Shown here piece after piece: positions 1 through 5,975 of a DNA stretch of 8,533 nucleotides. Position 1 is the stretch's first letter. Each line of letters opens with the position of its first letter. The DNA lies in assembly GCA_934481445.1 (NCBI GenBank), contig CAKSPC010000068.1:1-8533 (forward strand), in the 5' to 3' direction. The stretch comes from an uncultured Oscillospiraceae bacterium (lineage in GTDB: Bacteria > Bacillota > Clostridia > Oscillospirales > Ruminococcaceae). The notes under the pieces were generated by a model. It was not told where the DNA came from. It made no database searches and saw only the letters and a list, made by a program, of their open reading frames with translations. Made by a program: the position numbers and the translations under genes.

Positions 1-34
1 GTAGAGTGCGCCGAATGCGATGAAAGCCGACGAA

Positions 35-129
35 GTAAGGCTGTATGCCTTACGAGGAGGTGCAACACGATGTTGCAAAGCGAAATAACCGGGCGACGGC
101 ATGGACGCCGTCGCATCAGAAATTTCGCT
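35..129. other. Cluster of perfect hairpins; unidentified structured RNA or palindromic repeat
   Basis: Three stem-loops sit close together. The first is GTAAGGC/GCCTTAC (35-41/47-53, 5-nt loop). The second is TGCAACA/TGTTGCA (61-67/71-77, 3-nt loop). The third is nested: outer stem AGCGAAAT/ATTTCGCT (79-86/122-129) encloses inner stem GCGACGGC/GCCGTCGC (93-100/107-114, loop ATGGAC). All four stems are perfect Watson-Crick. An AGGAGG at 55-60 is followed 9 nt later by ATG at 70, opening a 21-codon frame that ends at 135 and is rich in Arg; it may be chance. I do not recognise the element. It could be the end of a structured noncoding RNA, a repetitive extragenic palindrome or a miniature mobile element. 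The strand cannot be assigned because the hairpins are symmetric, and the element may extend left of the window. Confidence 0.5.
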
Positions 130-232
130 CGTTGAAAGAAGCAGGCGGTGTGCTATACACATTTTCACTCAAACGAGGTTTTTAGAGGTTACCTCAATAA
201 ATATATCGCACGCCGCACTAAAATTCCCGGGC

Positions 233-242
233 TGCGGCACAA
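233..242. promoter_or_regulatory. Candidate operator half-site upstream of the alcohol dehydrogenase promoter
   Basis: GCGGCACAA at 234-242 contains the GCACAA word that recurs in the two other promoter regions of this window; GCGGCACA occurs again at 3301-3308, directly against a -35 box. Here the site forms the right arm of an inverted repeat GCCGCA/TGCGGC (212-217/233-238). A regulatory role is inferred only from recurrence. Confidence 0.3.
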
Positions 243-293
243 TGCCTGGATTCCGCATGAGACTGCGGTTTTACGCGTTCCTTGAAAAAATGC

Positions 294-322
294 TTGCATT
301 TCTGCGCGAATTGTGATATCGT
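294..322 (+). promoter_or_regulatory. Putative sigma-A promoter of the alcohol dehydrogenase gene
   Basis: TTGCAT (294-299) and TATCGT (317-322) are separated by 17 nt, with a TG at 314-315 in the extended -10 position. This is clearly weaker than the two perfect promoters later in the window. Predicted transcription start is near 329, giving a leader of about 55 nt. A TTGTGC word lies at 355-360 inside that leader and a TTGTGA at 311-316 inside the spacer, both resembling the repeated word at the other promoters. Confidence 0.4.
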
Positions 323-382
323 ATATTTGCAGGGAAAAACTGCGTCAGACAGAATTGTGCAGAACAACAAGGAGGAATCATC

Positions 383-1516
383 ATGGATTTTCAGATCGTG
401 CTGCCGGGCAAAACAATAGCCGGCAAAGGCGCATTATCCCGCGCGGGACTGGAGAAATACGGAAAGAAGCCGCTTATCGTCACCGGAAAATATACGGCAA
501 AGTCGGCCGCTGCGGAAGAGCTTCTGAAATACGCGCCGAACGGCGTTATTTTTGACGGAATAACCGGCGAACCTACCGTTGAGATGATAAACGCAGGCGT
601 TGCGGCGTATCACGATAATTCCTGCGACCATGTCATCGGAATAGGAGGAGGGAGCGCGCTGGACAGCGCAAAGGCAATAGCCGCCATGTCCACGCTCGGC
701 GGAAATATTGCGGACTACATGGGAAGGGAGATCGACGGTGCATTTCCGCCGATGATACTTATTCCTACCACCGCGGGAACAGGCTCCGAAGCGACAAAAT
801 TCACCATCATCACCGATACCGCAAAGGATATCAAAATGCTGCTCAAGGGTGATAAACTTCTGCCCGACCTTGCCGTGCTGGATTATTCATATACCATCTC
901 GTCGCCGAAATCCATTACCGCGGCAACGGGGATGGACGCGCTGACTCATGCGATAGAAAGCTACACCTCCAGAAAGGCGAACCCCATCACGGATACCTTC
1001 GCGCTGTCTGCGCTGAAAAGAATTTTCACTAATCTTCCCGTCGCGTATAATGACCCCGAAAATGAATATGCCCGCGAACAAATGCTGATAGCGGCGTATG
1101 AGGCAGGCGTATGTATAAACAATGCTTCCGTAACCATAGTCCACGGAATGAGCCGTCCCATCGGCGCGCTTTTCCATGTTCCGCACGGTATATCCAACGC
1201 TATGCTGGATATCAAGTGCCTTGGGTTTGCAGCGCAGGGGGCTGCGGATAAGTTTGCGGCAGCGGCACGCTCGACAGGAGTTTCCGAAAGCGGCGATGAT
1301 GATGCGGCTGCACAGGATTTCCTTACGGCGCTTGAGAAGTTGTGCCGCGCAGTAGAGATACCCACGCTTGCAGAATACGGCATAGACCGTGAGAAGTTTT
1401 TCTCCGTTATGGATAAAATGGCGGACGACGCCATCGCGAGCGGAAGCCCGTCGAATACCATCAGAGAGGTAACAAAGCAGGATATACTGAACATTTATGC
1501 TTCCCTGTGGGATTAA
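383..1516 (+). CDS. Iron-containing (group III) alcohol dehydrogenase
   Basis: NAD(P)-dependent cytoplasmic oxidoreductase interconverting an alcohol and an aldehyde or ketone, 377 aa, full length for the family. The ATG follows AAGGAGG at 369-375. Residues 86-97 carry the dinucleotide-binding stretch GIGGGSALDSAK, followed by PTTAGTGSEAT (128-138). The four metal ligands expected from FucO-type enzymes are visible: D185 and H189 in GMDALTHAIES, H254 in VHGMSRPIG, and H268 in VPHGISNAM. The position that is His in FucO's HGMAHP is Arg258 here; I recall HGMSRP as a variant of another subfamily, so this need not mean loss of activity. The substrate cannot be read from sequence. Next to a pyrimidine/hydantoin degradation module, reduction of malonate semialdehyde to 3-hydroxypropionate is one possibility, but no transaminase is visible to supply it. 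The gene has its own promoter, and a strong promoter separates it from the next gene. Confidence 0.93.
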   Translation: MDFQIVLPGKTIAGKGALSRAGLEKYGKKPLIVTGKYTAKSAAAEELLKYAPNGVIFDGITGEPTVEMINAGVAAYHDNSCDHVIGIGGGSALDSAKAIAAMSTLGGNIADYMGREIDGAFPPMILIPTTAGTGSEATKFTIITDTAKDIKMLLKGDKLLPDLAVLDYSYTISSPKSITAATGMDALTHAIESYTSRKANPITDTFALSALKRIFTNLPVAYNDPENEYAREQMLIAAYEAGVCINNASVTIVHGMSRPIGALFHVPHGISNAMLDIKCLGFAAQGAADKFAAAARSTGVSESGDDDAAAQDFLTALEKLCRAVEIPTLAEYGIDREKFFSVMDKMADDAIASGSPSNTIREVTKQDILNIYASLWD

Positions 1517-1521
1517 ATCTG

Positions 1522-1561
1522 TTGTGCCGCGGCATAAACAATCACTGTGCTCGGGGCACAA
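1522..1561. promoter_or_regulatory. Inverted-repeat region, candidate operator for the amidohydrolase promoter
   Basis: Starting 5 nt after the dehydrogenase stop, TTGTGCC (1522-1528) and GGCACAA (1555-1561) are perfect inverse copies 26 nt apart. Between them lie the 10-nt palindrome TGCCGCGGCA (1525-1534) and a TGTGC/GCACA pair (1546-1550/1556-1560). No T-tract follows, so this is not an obvious terminator for the dehydrogenase gene. The shared word CCGCGGCA recurs at 3299-3306, before the transporter promoter, which favours a protein-binding role. Confidence 0.4.
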
Positions 1562-1596
1562 ATTACGCATATTTGGCGCGAATTTTGCGAAAGAGG

Positions 1597-1625
1597 TTGA
1601 CACAGCACAATAATCACGCTATAAT
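1597..1625 (+). promoter_or_regulatory. Perfect consensus sigma-A promoter of the amidohydrolase gene
   Basis: TTGACA (1597-1602), 17-nt spacer, TATAAT (1620-1625), with no mismatch. Predicted start is about 1632. The spacer contains AGCACAA (1604-1610), a copy of the word repeated at the other promoters. A promoter this strong with a repeated site in its spacer would suit repression by a DNA-binding protein, which is inference. Confidence 0.85.
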
Positions 1626-1639
1626 CAGATATATAAAGC

Positions 1640-1683
1640 AACGGCGCTTGAAGCTCAAAGAGTTTCGGGCGCCGTTTTGTTTT
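1640..1683 (+). terminator. Promoter-proximal intrinsic terminator in the amidohydrolase leader (attenuator candidate)
   Basis: The hairpin pairs 1640-1656 with 1660-1676 in up to 17 continuous pairs (AACGGCGC against GCGCCGTT at the base, then G-U wobbles and GAAGCTC against GAGTTTC), closed by an AAA loop and followed by TTTTGTTTT. It begins only about 8 nt after the predicted transcript start and ends 36 nt before the ATG at 1720. It should stop most transcripts unless relieved. There is little upstream RNA to form a competing helix, so relief by a protein, or use of the short RNA for its own sake, is more likely than a classical riboswitch. Confidence 0.7.
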
Positions 1684-1719
1684 AGTAAGACAGAAATACA
1701 GAAGCAAAGGAGAGTTTTT

Positions 1720-2982
1720 ATGTACACTTGCAGCTATGACAGAATGAAGGACAAAATCGAAACTTTCAGCAAATTCGGCGACGCAGGGCACGGAGGAATT
1801 ACCCGTTATTCGCTTTCGCCCGAAGCTATTCAGGCAAGGAATGAATTCCGCCGCAGAATGGAAGCGATAGGCGCGACCATCGAAGTTGACGATGTTGCTT
1901 GTATGTATGCAACGCTCCCCGGCTCCGACCCGGATGCAAAGCGCATTGTAATGGGCTCCCACGTCGACAGCGTAAAGAACGGCGGCAACTACGACGGTAT
2001 CCTCGGAGTTATGAGCGCTATGGAGGTTCTCGAAACCGTTGCCGAAAAGAAGATACCGCACAAGCACCCGCTGACAGCAATGATCTGGACAAACGAGGAG
2101 GGCTCGCTTTATCCCCCCGCAATGATGTGCTCGGGCATTATCTGCTACGATTATCTGCCGGAGGATATCAGAAGCAAGTTCAAATTTGAGGATATGATGG
2201 CTTCCAGGAGCATTCTCGACAACAAGTCGACATTCGGCGAAGCGCTGGATAAGTCGGGATTCAAGGGCGACAGAAAGTACCGCATTTCTCCCGAAAAGTA
2301 TATGTATATGTTTGAAACACATATCGAGCAGGGTCCCATCCTTGAGGACGCGGGAAATGATATCGGCGTTGTGGACTGCGTACTCGGTATGTTCAACTAC
2401 CGCCTGAAATTCTATGGGCAGACAACTCATGCGGGTACATTCCCCATGCCAAAGAGAAAGGACGCGTTCCTTGCAGCTTCGCAGGCGCTGTGCTATCTGC
2501 ATGAGGAAATTGACAAGCTGGGCTATCCCGATTTGGTTTATACAACCGGCGAGGTCGTATGTCATCCCTGCGTACATACCTGCGTCCCCGATTTCTTTGA
2601 TTTCTCGTTCGACGCGCGCCATGAGGATCCGAAAGTGCTTGAAAAGGTGCTTGCAATTGTAAAGAGCTGTGCTGAGAAAACATGGGCGGGCTGCACCTGC
2701 GAGGTAGTCAAGGCATGGAACCGCGACACCGTTTACTATGATAAGAAGCTCGTAAGCTATGTAAAGGCCGCCGCAGAGGAAACAGGCATCAAGCATCAGT
2801 ACATCCATTCCGGCGCAGGTCATGACGCGCAGTTCTGCGCATACATGATACCCACGACAATGGTATTCGTGCAGAGCAAGGACGGCCTATCCCACTGCGA
2901 AAAGGAGTTCAGTTCCGTGGAGCACTGCACAGAGGGCGCAACAGTGATGCTCAACGCTGTGCTCAAGGCTGATGAGGACTGA
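1720..2982 (+). CDS. M20-family amidohydrolase (N-carbamoyl-amino-acid / beta-ureidopropionate / allantoate type)
   Basis: Zinc-dependent cytoplasmic hydrolase of 420 aa, normal for this family, that cleaves a carbamoyl group from an N-carbamoyl amino acid, releasing ammonia and CO2. The ATG follows AAAGGAGAG about 7 nt upstream; the frame is open further upstream, but that part covers the promoter and terminator. Visible motifs: GSHVDSV (H81), GGNYDGILGVM (D92), WTNEEGS (E126/E127), FETHIEQGP (H201, E203, Q204), GQTTHAGTFPM (H236), SGAGHDAQ and GLSHCEKEFSS near the C-terminus. These match the binuclear metal set and dimerisation-domain His of the HyuC/AllC/beta-ureidopropionase group. Motifs alone cannot separate those substrates. 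The hydantoinase downstream makes N-carbamoyl-beta-alanine or an N-carbamoyl alpha-amino acid the likely substrate. It forms its own transcription unit between a leader terminator and the terminator at 3006. Confidence 0.92.
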   Translation: MYTCSYDRMKDKIETFSKFGDAGHGGITRYSLSPEAIQARNEFRRRMEAIGATIEVDDVACMYATLPGSDPDAKRIVMGSHVDSVKNGGNYDGILGVMSAMEVLETVAEKKIPHKHPLTAMIWTNEEGSLYPPAMMCSGIICYDYLPEDIRSKFKFEDMMASRSILDNKSTFGEALDKSGFKGDRKYRISPEKYMYMFETHIEQGPILEDAGNDIGVVDCVLGMFNYRLKFYGQTTHAGTFPMPKRKDAFLAASQALCYLHEEIDKLGYPDLVYTTGEVVCHPCVHTCVPDFFDFSFDARHEDPKVLEKVLAIVKSCAEKTWAGCTCEVVKAWNRDTVYYDKKLVSYVKAAAEETGIKHQYIHSGAGHDAQFCAYMIPTTMVFVQSKDGLSHCEKEFSSVEHCTEGATVMLNAVLKADED

Positions 2983-3005
2983 CAGGCAATAAATTAAATA
3001 TAGTT

Positions 3006-3037
3006 ATCCGGGCGGCTTAGGCTGCTCGGATTTTTTT
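3006..3037 (+). terminator. Rho-independent terminator after the amidohydrolase gene
   Basis: An 11-bp stem (3006-3016 with 3021-3031, two G-U pairs), loop TTAG and seven T's at 3031-3037, lying 24 nt past the stop codon. It ends the amidohydrolase transcript and insulates it from the transporter operon. Confidence 0.9.
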
Positions 3038-3308
3038 GTGAGTTATGAATAAATGTGATTTGAAAATAGCTTTTGTGCATATTGTTTTAGAACGACTTGC
3101 AGTTTGTTTGCTGCTTCCGTTGGAACAAGCACAAAGCAGCGGATATTACAGGAGTTAATATGGAATGGCGTCAGAAATTTGTTGTGCCAATGCACAAAAT
3201 ACATAGTTATGCGGAAGCACAAACTGATTTTCTGTGTACAATCCATATATGAAAAAACGCTTTTTGGTGAATAATGTTGTGCAATTAGCTTAAATGTTCC
3301 GCGGCACA
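3038..3308. promoter_or_regulatory. Gene-free region holding six TTGTGC/GCACAA words upstream of the transporter promoter
   Basis: I see no convincing gene here. TTGTGC occurs on the + strand at 3073-3078, 3182-3187 and 3277-3282, and on the - strand (as GCACAA) at 3129-3134, 3192-3197 and 3217-3222; GCACAT adjoins the -35 box at 3304-3309. The pair at 3182-3197 is a perfect palindrome with a 4-nt centre (CAAT). A separate inverted repeat GCTGCTT/AAGCAGC lies at 3110-3116/3134-3140. Chance would give about 0.1 copies of such a hexamer on both strands in this length, so the cluster is probably a multi-site operator. The protein that binds it is not encoded in the window. Confidence 0.55.
3182..3197. 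promoter_or_regulatory. Perfect palindrome, candidate core operator
   Basis: TTGTGC, CAAT, GCACAA: two 6-nt arms in perfect inverse orientation with a 4-nt centre, the expected geometry for a dimeric helix-turn-helix regulator. It is the only place where two copies of the repeated word are this closely paired. It lies about 112 nt upstream of the transporter -35 box. Confidence 0.5.
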
Positions 3309-3337
3309 TTGACAGCCAGCACATTTTGCTGTATAAT
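3309..3337 (+). promoter_or_regulatory. Perfect consensus sigma-A promoter of the transporter/hydantoinase operon
   Basis: TTGACA (3309-3314), 17-nt spacer, TATAAT (3332-3337), identical in boxes and spacing to the promoter at 1597. AGCACA (3318-3323) sits early in the spacer, as AGCACA does in the 1597 promoter, and GCGGCACA (3301-3308) abuts the -35 box. Predicted start is about 3344, giving a leader of about 129 nt. Confidence 0.85.
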
Positions 3338-3356
3338 TGCATCAAGAACAAAGGAT

Positions 3357-3467
3357 ATGGAAATGAATAAAACAAATCTAAATCCTGCAAAAACAATAAA
3401 GATATATGGTCAGGGCAAAGGCGCCGAAGATGATGCTTTTGCCCTGATTTTTATTTTGAAGGAGTGA
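3357..3467 (+). CDS. Possible 36-codon leader peptide overlapping the leader terminator
   Basis: An ATG at 3357, preceded by AAGGA, opens a 36-codon frame that runs through the whole terminator hairpin and ends at TGA 3465-3467, overlapping the AAGGAG ribosome binding site of the ABC ATPase gene. The product would start MEMNKTNLNPAK and end ALIFILKE; I recognise no family and see no run of one amino acid as in classical attenuation peptides. Translation would disrupt the hairpin and deliver ribosomes to the next start, so coupling or attenuation is plausible. A random frame of this length stays open roughly one time in five, and the predicted 5' leader before it is only about 13 nt, so the call is weak. 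Confidence 0.3.
   Translation: MEMNKTNLNPAKTIKIYGQGKGAEDDAFALIFILKE
3410..3452 (+). terminator. Intrinsic terminator in the transporter operon leader (attenuator candidate)
   Basis: TCAGGGCAAA (3410-3419) pairs perfectly with TTTGCCCTGA (3438-3447); four more pairs including G-U wobbles extend the stem inward, leaving a loop of about 10 nt. TTTTTATTTT follows immediately. It lies between the promoter at 3309 and the ATPase ribosome binding site at 3459, so it should cut off expression unless relieved. It cannot be the end of an upstream gene because that gene already has a terminator at 3006. Confidence 0.75.
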
Positions 3468-3472
3468 TCGAT

Positions 3473-4249
3473 ATGGCAAACGAGAACACAGAGATCATGC
3501 TGGACAGCATCGGCATGGTGTACAAGGATCAGGGCGGAAATGATGTAACGGCGCTCACCAATGTAACGCTGGACATCAAGAAAGGCGAGTTCATCTCGCT
3601 GCTCGGACCGTCGGGCTGTGGCAAGACCACTCTTCTCAGAATAATCGCGGATCTGCTTCATCCGACATCCGGAACGATTACGGTGGGCGGAGTTACTCCC
3701 CGCGAAGCAAGGCTGGCGCAGCGCTACGGCATAGTATTCCAGAGTCCCGTGCTTTACGACTGGCGCACGGTACGAAGGAACGTGATGCTTCCGCTGGAGA
3801 TAATGCATGTTCCGAAGAACGAGCGCGAGGATATCGCGGACAGTATGCTGGAGATGGTCGGGCTGACAAATTTTGCGAATCATTATCCAAATCAGCTTTC
3901 AGGCGGTATGCAGCAGAGGGTCGGCATTGCAAGGGCGCTGGCGATACGCCCCGAGATACTTCTTATGGACGAACCTTTCTCGGCGCTGGACGAATTTACC
4001 CGCGAGAAGCTGCACATAGATCTTCTGAAAATCTGGCGCAAGACCAACAAGACAGTTATTTTCGTAACGCACAACATTTCCGAAAGCGTGTTCCTTTCCG
4101 ACAGGGTTTGCGTATTATCCCCGCATCCCGGCAGGCTTTCCGCGGTCGTCGACATCGACCTGCCGAGGCCGCGCACGCTGGATATGACAGACACGCAGGA
4201 ATTTACAGACCTCGTCGCAAAGGTACGCGGCAGTTTCGAGGGAGTATGA
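3473..4249 (+). CDS. ABC transporter ATP-binding protein, NitT/TauT (SsuB/TauB/ThiZ-like) family
   Basis: Cytoplasmic ATPase of 258 aa that drives import through the two permeases encoded next. The chosen ATG at 3473 follows AAGGAG by 8 nt; an in-frame GTG at 3464 lies inside that ribosome binding site and is unlikely to be used. All nucleotide-binding elements are intact: Walker A GPSGCGKTT (45-53), Q-loop Gln90 in VFQSP, signature LSGGM (142-146) followed by QQR, Walker B LLMDEP (163-168), D-loop SALD, and switch His200 in VTHN. The C-terminal SPHPGRL segment with a following LPRPR is typical of the nitrate/sulfonate/taurine/pyrimidine-precursor group. It is the first gene of the operon; the next permease begins 12 nt after its stop. 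Substrate is set by the binding protein, not this subunit. Confidence 0.95.
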   Translation: MANENTEIMLDSIGMVYKDQGGNDVTALTNVTLDIKKGEFISLLGPSGCGKTTLLRIIADLLHPTSGTITVGGVTPREARLAQRYGIVFQSPVLYDWRTVRRNVMLPLEIMHVPKNEREDIADSMLEMVGLTNFANHYPNQLSGGMQQRVGIARALAIRPEILLMDEPFSALDEFTREKLHIDLLKIWRKTNKTVIFVTHNISESVFLSDRVCVLSPHPGRLSAVVDIDLPRPRTLDMTDTQEFTDLVAKVRGSFEGV

Positions 4250-4261
4250 GGAGGGAACGGC

Positions 4262-5113
4262 ATGACGGCAGCAAAACAGAAGCGCGGCGGCCCTCTTGCG
4301 GCGGTGAAACGCTTCGTTCATTCAAAACACATGGTAACGCTGGTGTGGATACTCGGAATAGTTGTTATATGGGAGATATTCGCATGTATCGTGGCCGCGA
4401 CAAAGCGGACCCCCGTTAACGTCCTTCCGCACCTTTACGAGATCATCGGTTCGTTTTTCAGCGACAAGAAAGTCACGGGAAAGATGACGATGATCGAGCT
4501 TATCGGCACCGCCTGCGGAGAAACGCTCTCCCGCGCGGGTATAGGTTTTCTGGCAGGCATTGCCGCGGGGTACATCCTCGCGCTGCTGATGAATCTTTCA
4601 AGGGTGGTTGAGAAGATAGCGTTCCCTTATCTGATGATAATTCAGATGATACCTATTCTTGGCATGGCGCCGATAATCCTTTCGATAACAGGTGACATCA
4701 ATTCCGCGAGAATAGTGATCGCCGCTATACTTACTTTCTACCCTGTTTCAACAAATGTTCTTGCGGGTTTCCGCTCGGTGGAAAGAGAAAAGCACGAGCT
4801 GATGTACAGCTATGCTGCGAACAAGTTCCAGCTTTACACAAAAACGCTTATCCCCGCCTGTATCCCGTATTTCTTCACCGGGCTGAAAATTTCCGCGCCG
4901 ATGGCGATAACCGCTTCGATACTGGTGGATACGCTTCAGGGCGGCAACGGACTTGGCTGTATGCTTTCGCAGTCGCTGAAAGGCGGCATGACCCGACTGG
5001 TATTCTGGGATATCGTGCTGATAAGCGCGGTGATAGGCATTCTGAGCTTCGTGCTGATGGGACTTATCGAGCGCATTCTCTGCCCGTACAAGCGCAACAG
5101 AACAAGTGATTGA
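4262..5113 (+). CDS. ABC transporter permease, NitT/TauT (SsuC/TauC/ThiX-like) family, first of two
   Basis: Integral inner-membrane subunit of 283 aa forming half of the import channel. Ribosome binding site AGGAGGG (4249-4255) overlaps the stop of the ATPase gene, implying coupled translation. A basic cytoplasmic N-terminus (about 1-24) precedes hydrophobic segments near residues 25-46, 92-111, 120-142 and 150-168, plus two more towards the C-terminus, the usual six-helix plan. The ATPase-docking (EAA) loop lies at about 179-202, reading ELMYSYAANKFQLY before TLIPACIP; the normally conserved Gly appears as Ala. The second permease has the same SYAA.K pattern, so the change belongs to this transporter type and is not damage. 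Two different permeases suggest a heterodimeric channel. Confidence 0.93.
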   Translation: MTAAKQKRGGPLAAVKRFVHSKHMVTLVWILGIVVIWEIFACIVAATKRTPVNVLPHLYEIIGSFFSDKKVTGKMTMIELIGTACGETLSRAGIGFLAGIAAGYILALLMNLSRVVEKIAFPYLMIIQMIPILGMAPIILSITGDINSARIVIAAILTFYPVSTNVLAGFRSVEREKHELMYSYAANKFQLYTKTLIPACIPYFFTGLKISAPMAITASILVDTLQGGNGLGCMLSQSLKGGMTRLVFWDIVLISAVIGILSFVLMGLIERILCPYKRNRTSD

Positions 5114-5124
5114 GGAGGGATAGC

Positions 5125-5925
5125 ATGAGAACGAAAAAATGGCTCGGAATGCTTTCGAGCGTCGGTCTGCCGCTTCTTTTCGGCGTGATCATCTTCGTGC
5201 TGTGGCAGACGCAGGTGCTGCATTCGTGGCTGGGCACCGATACGATAACGCTTCCTCTTCCGACGCGAATAAGCGAGATAATCTCACAGAACAGCGACAG
5301 CATCGGCGGGCAGGTGAAAATGACGCTGATAGTTGCCCTTGGCGGTCTTGCCGCAGGAAGCATACTTGGATATCTGATCGCGGTAGTCGCTTCGGTGTTC
5401 CGCAAATGGGGCGCAGGTGGACTTACGATAGTATCCGCGTTCAATGCGATACCGATAGTTGCGCTTGCCCCGGTTATAAACAACTGGACCCGTGATGTCA
5501 GCAGCGAGGTTTCGTTAAGAAGTACCTTGGCGAAGATCATCGTTGTTACAATTTCCTGCACCGCCGCGATGAGCGTGAATGCATTCCGCGGGCTGACGGA
5601 ATTAAAGCCGTTCAGTGAGGATCTTATGACATCCTACGCGGCGCCGAAGATAGTTGTTTTCACAAAACTGAGGCTCCCGAACTCTCTGCCGTATGTTTTC
5701 ACGGCGCTGAGGGTCAGCGTTCCCGCAAGCGTTATCGGCGCGCTGGTAACGGAATATTTCGCCGAGGACACCGTGGGCGTCGGCAGACAGATACGAGAGA
5801 ACATCGTAAAGGGGCAATATCCCACGGCATGGGCATACATCGCGACGGCGTGTGCGATAGGCATCGGAATGTACATTATCCTGATGCTGGTCGAAAGAAT
5901 GGTGCTTAAACGCAGGCGGGCATGA
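5125..5925 (+). CDS. ABC transporter permease, NitT/TauT family, second of two
   Basis: Inner-membrane subunit of 266 aa, probable partner of the preceding permease. The ATG at 5125 follows AGGAGGG (5113-5119), which overlaps the previous stop; an upstream in-frame TTG at 5110 would put the ribosome binding site inside the gene and is rejected. Hydrophobic segments are visible near residues 9-28, 68-91 and 98-118, then 135-152, with more at the C-terminus. The EAA-type loop at about 165-189 reads EDLMTSYAAPKIVVF before KLRLPNSLP, matching the first permease in lacking the usual Gly. The two permeases differ enough elsewhere that this is an old duplication within the family, not a recent one. 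The next gene's ribosome binding site lies about 30 nt past the stop. Confidence 0.93.
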   Translation: MRTKKWLGMLSSVGLPLLFGVIIFVLWQTQVLHSWLGTDTITLPLPTRISEIISQNSDSIGGQVKMTLIVALGGLAAGSILGYLIAVVASVFRKWGAGGLTIVSAFNAIPIVALAPVINNWTRDVSSEVSLRSTLAKIIVVTISCTAAMSVNAFRGLTELKPFSEDLMTSYAAPKIVVFTKLRLPNSLPYVFTALRVSVPASVIGALVTEYFAEDTVGVGRQIRENIVKGQYPTAWAYIATACAIGIGMYIILMLVERMVLKRRRA

Positions 5926-5975
5926 CCCCCTCGTTTGGTATAGAACAATGGTATAAAGAAAGGCAGGTACACATT

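Noticed and set aside
11..30. Resemblance of ATGCGATGAAAG to group II intron domain V
   Set aside because: The matching 3' strand of a domain V hairpin does not follow and no intron-encoded protein is nearby.
70..135. 21-codon frame (MLQSEITGRRHGRRR...) after AGGAGG at 55-60
   Set aside because: Good spacing, but the frame is very short, Arg-rich because of the GC-rich palindrome, and lies wholly within the hairpin cluster. Kept only as a remark.
175..195. GAGGTT direct repeat and GAGGT/ACCTC near-palindrome
   Set aside because: A single short instance not repeated at the other promoters; no basis for calling an operator.
250..272. CCGCA/TGCGG hairpin followed by TTTT as a terminator for an upstream gene
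   Set aside because: Only five pairs and four T's; too weak to call.
304..312. GCGCGAATT shared with 1576-1584 before the next gene
   Set aside because: Only two copies, at different positions relative to the promoters, and absent from the third promoter region.
101..316. 71-codon frame starting MDAVASEIS
   Set aside because: Its ATG lies in the loop of a perfect hairpin, there is no ribosome binding site at a good distance, and it runs through the dehydrogenase -35 box; no recognisable family.
1507..1719. N-terminal extension of the amidohydrolase frame by 71 codons
   Set aside because: This stretch contains a perfect promoter and a terminator, and the family's normal start matches ATG 1720 with its own ribosome binding site.
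1513..2823. Long minus-strand open frames opposite the amidohydrolase and other genes
   Set aside because: They mirror well-supported plus-strand genes with full catalytic motifs; the antisense translations show no family motifs.
3160..3252. 30-codon frame starting MEWRQKFVV after AGGAG
   Set aside because: It covers the candidate operator palindrome and other repeated words, lies upstream of the operon promoter and has no recognisable features.
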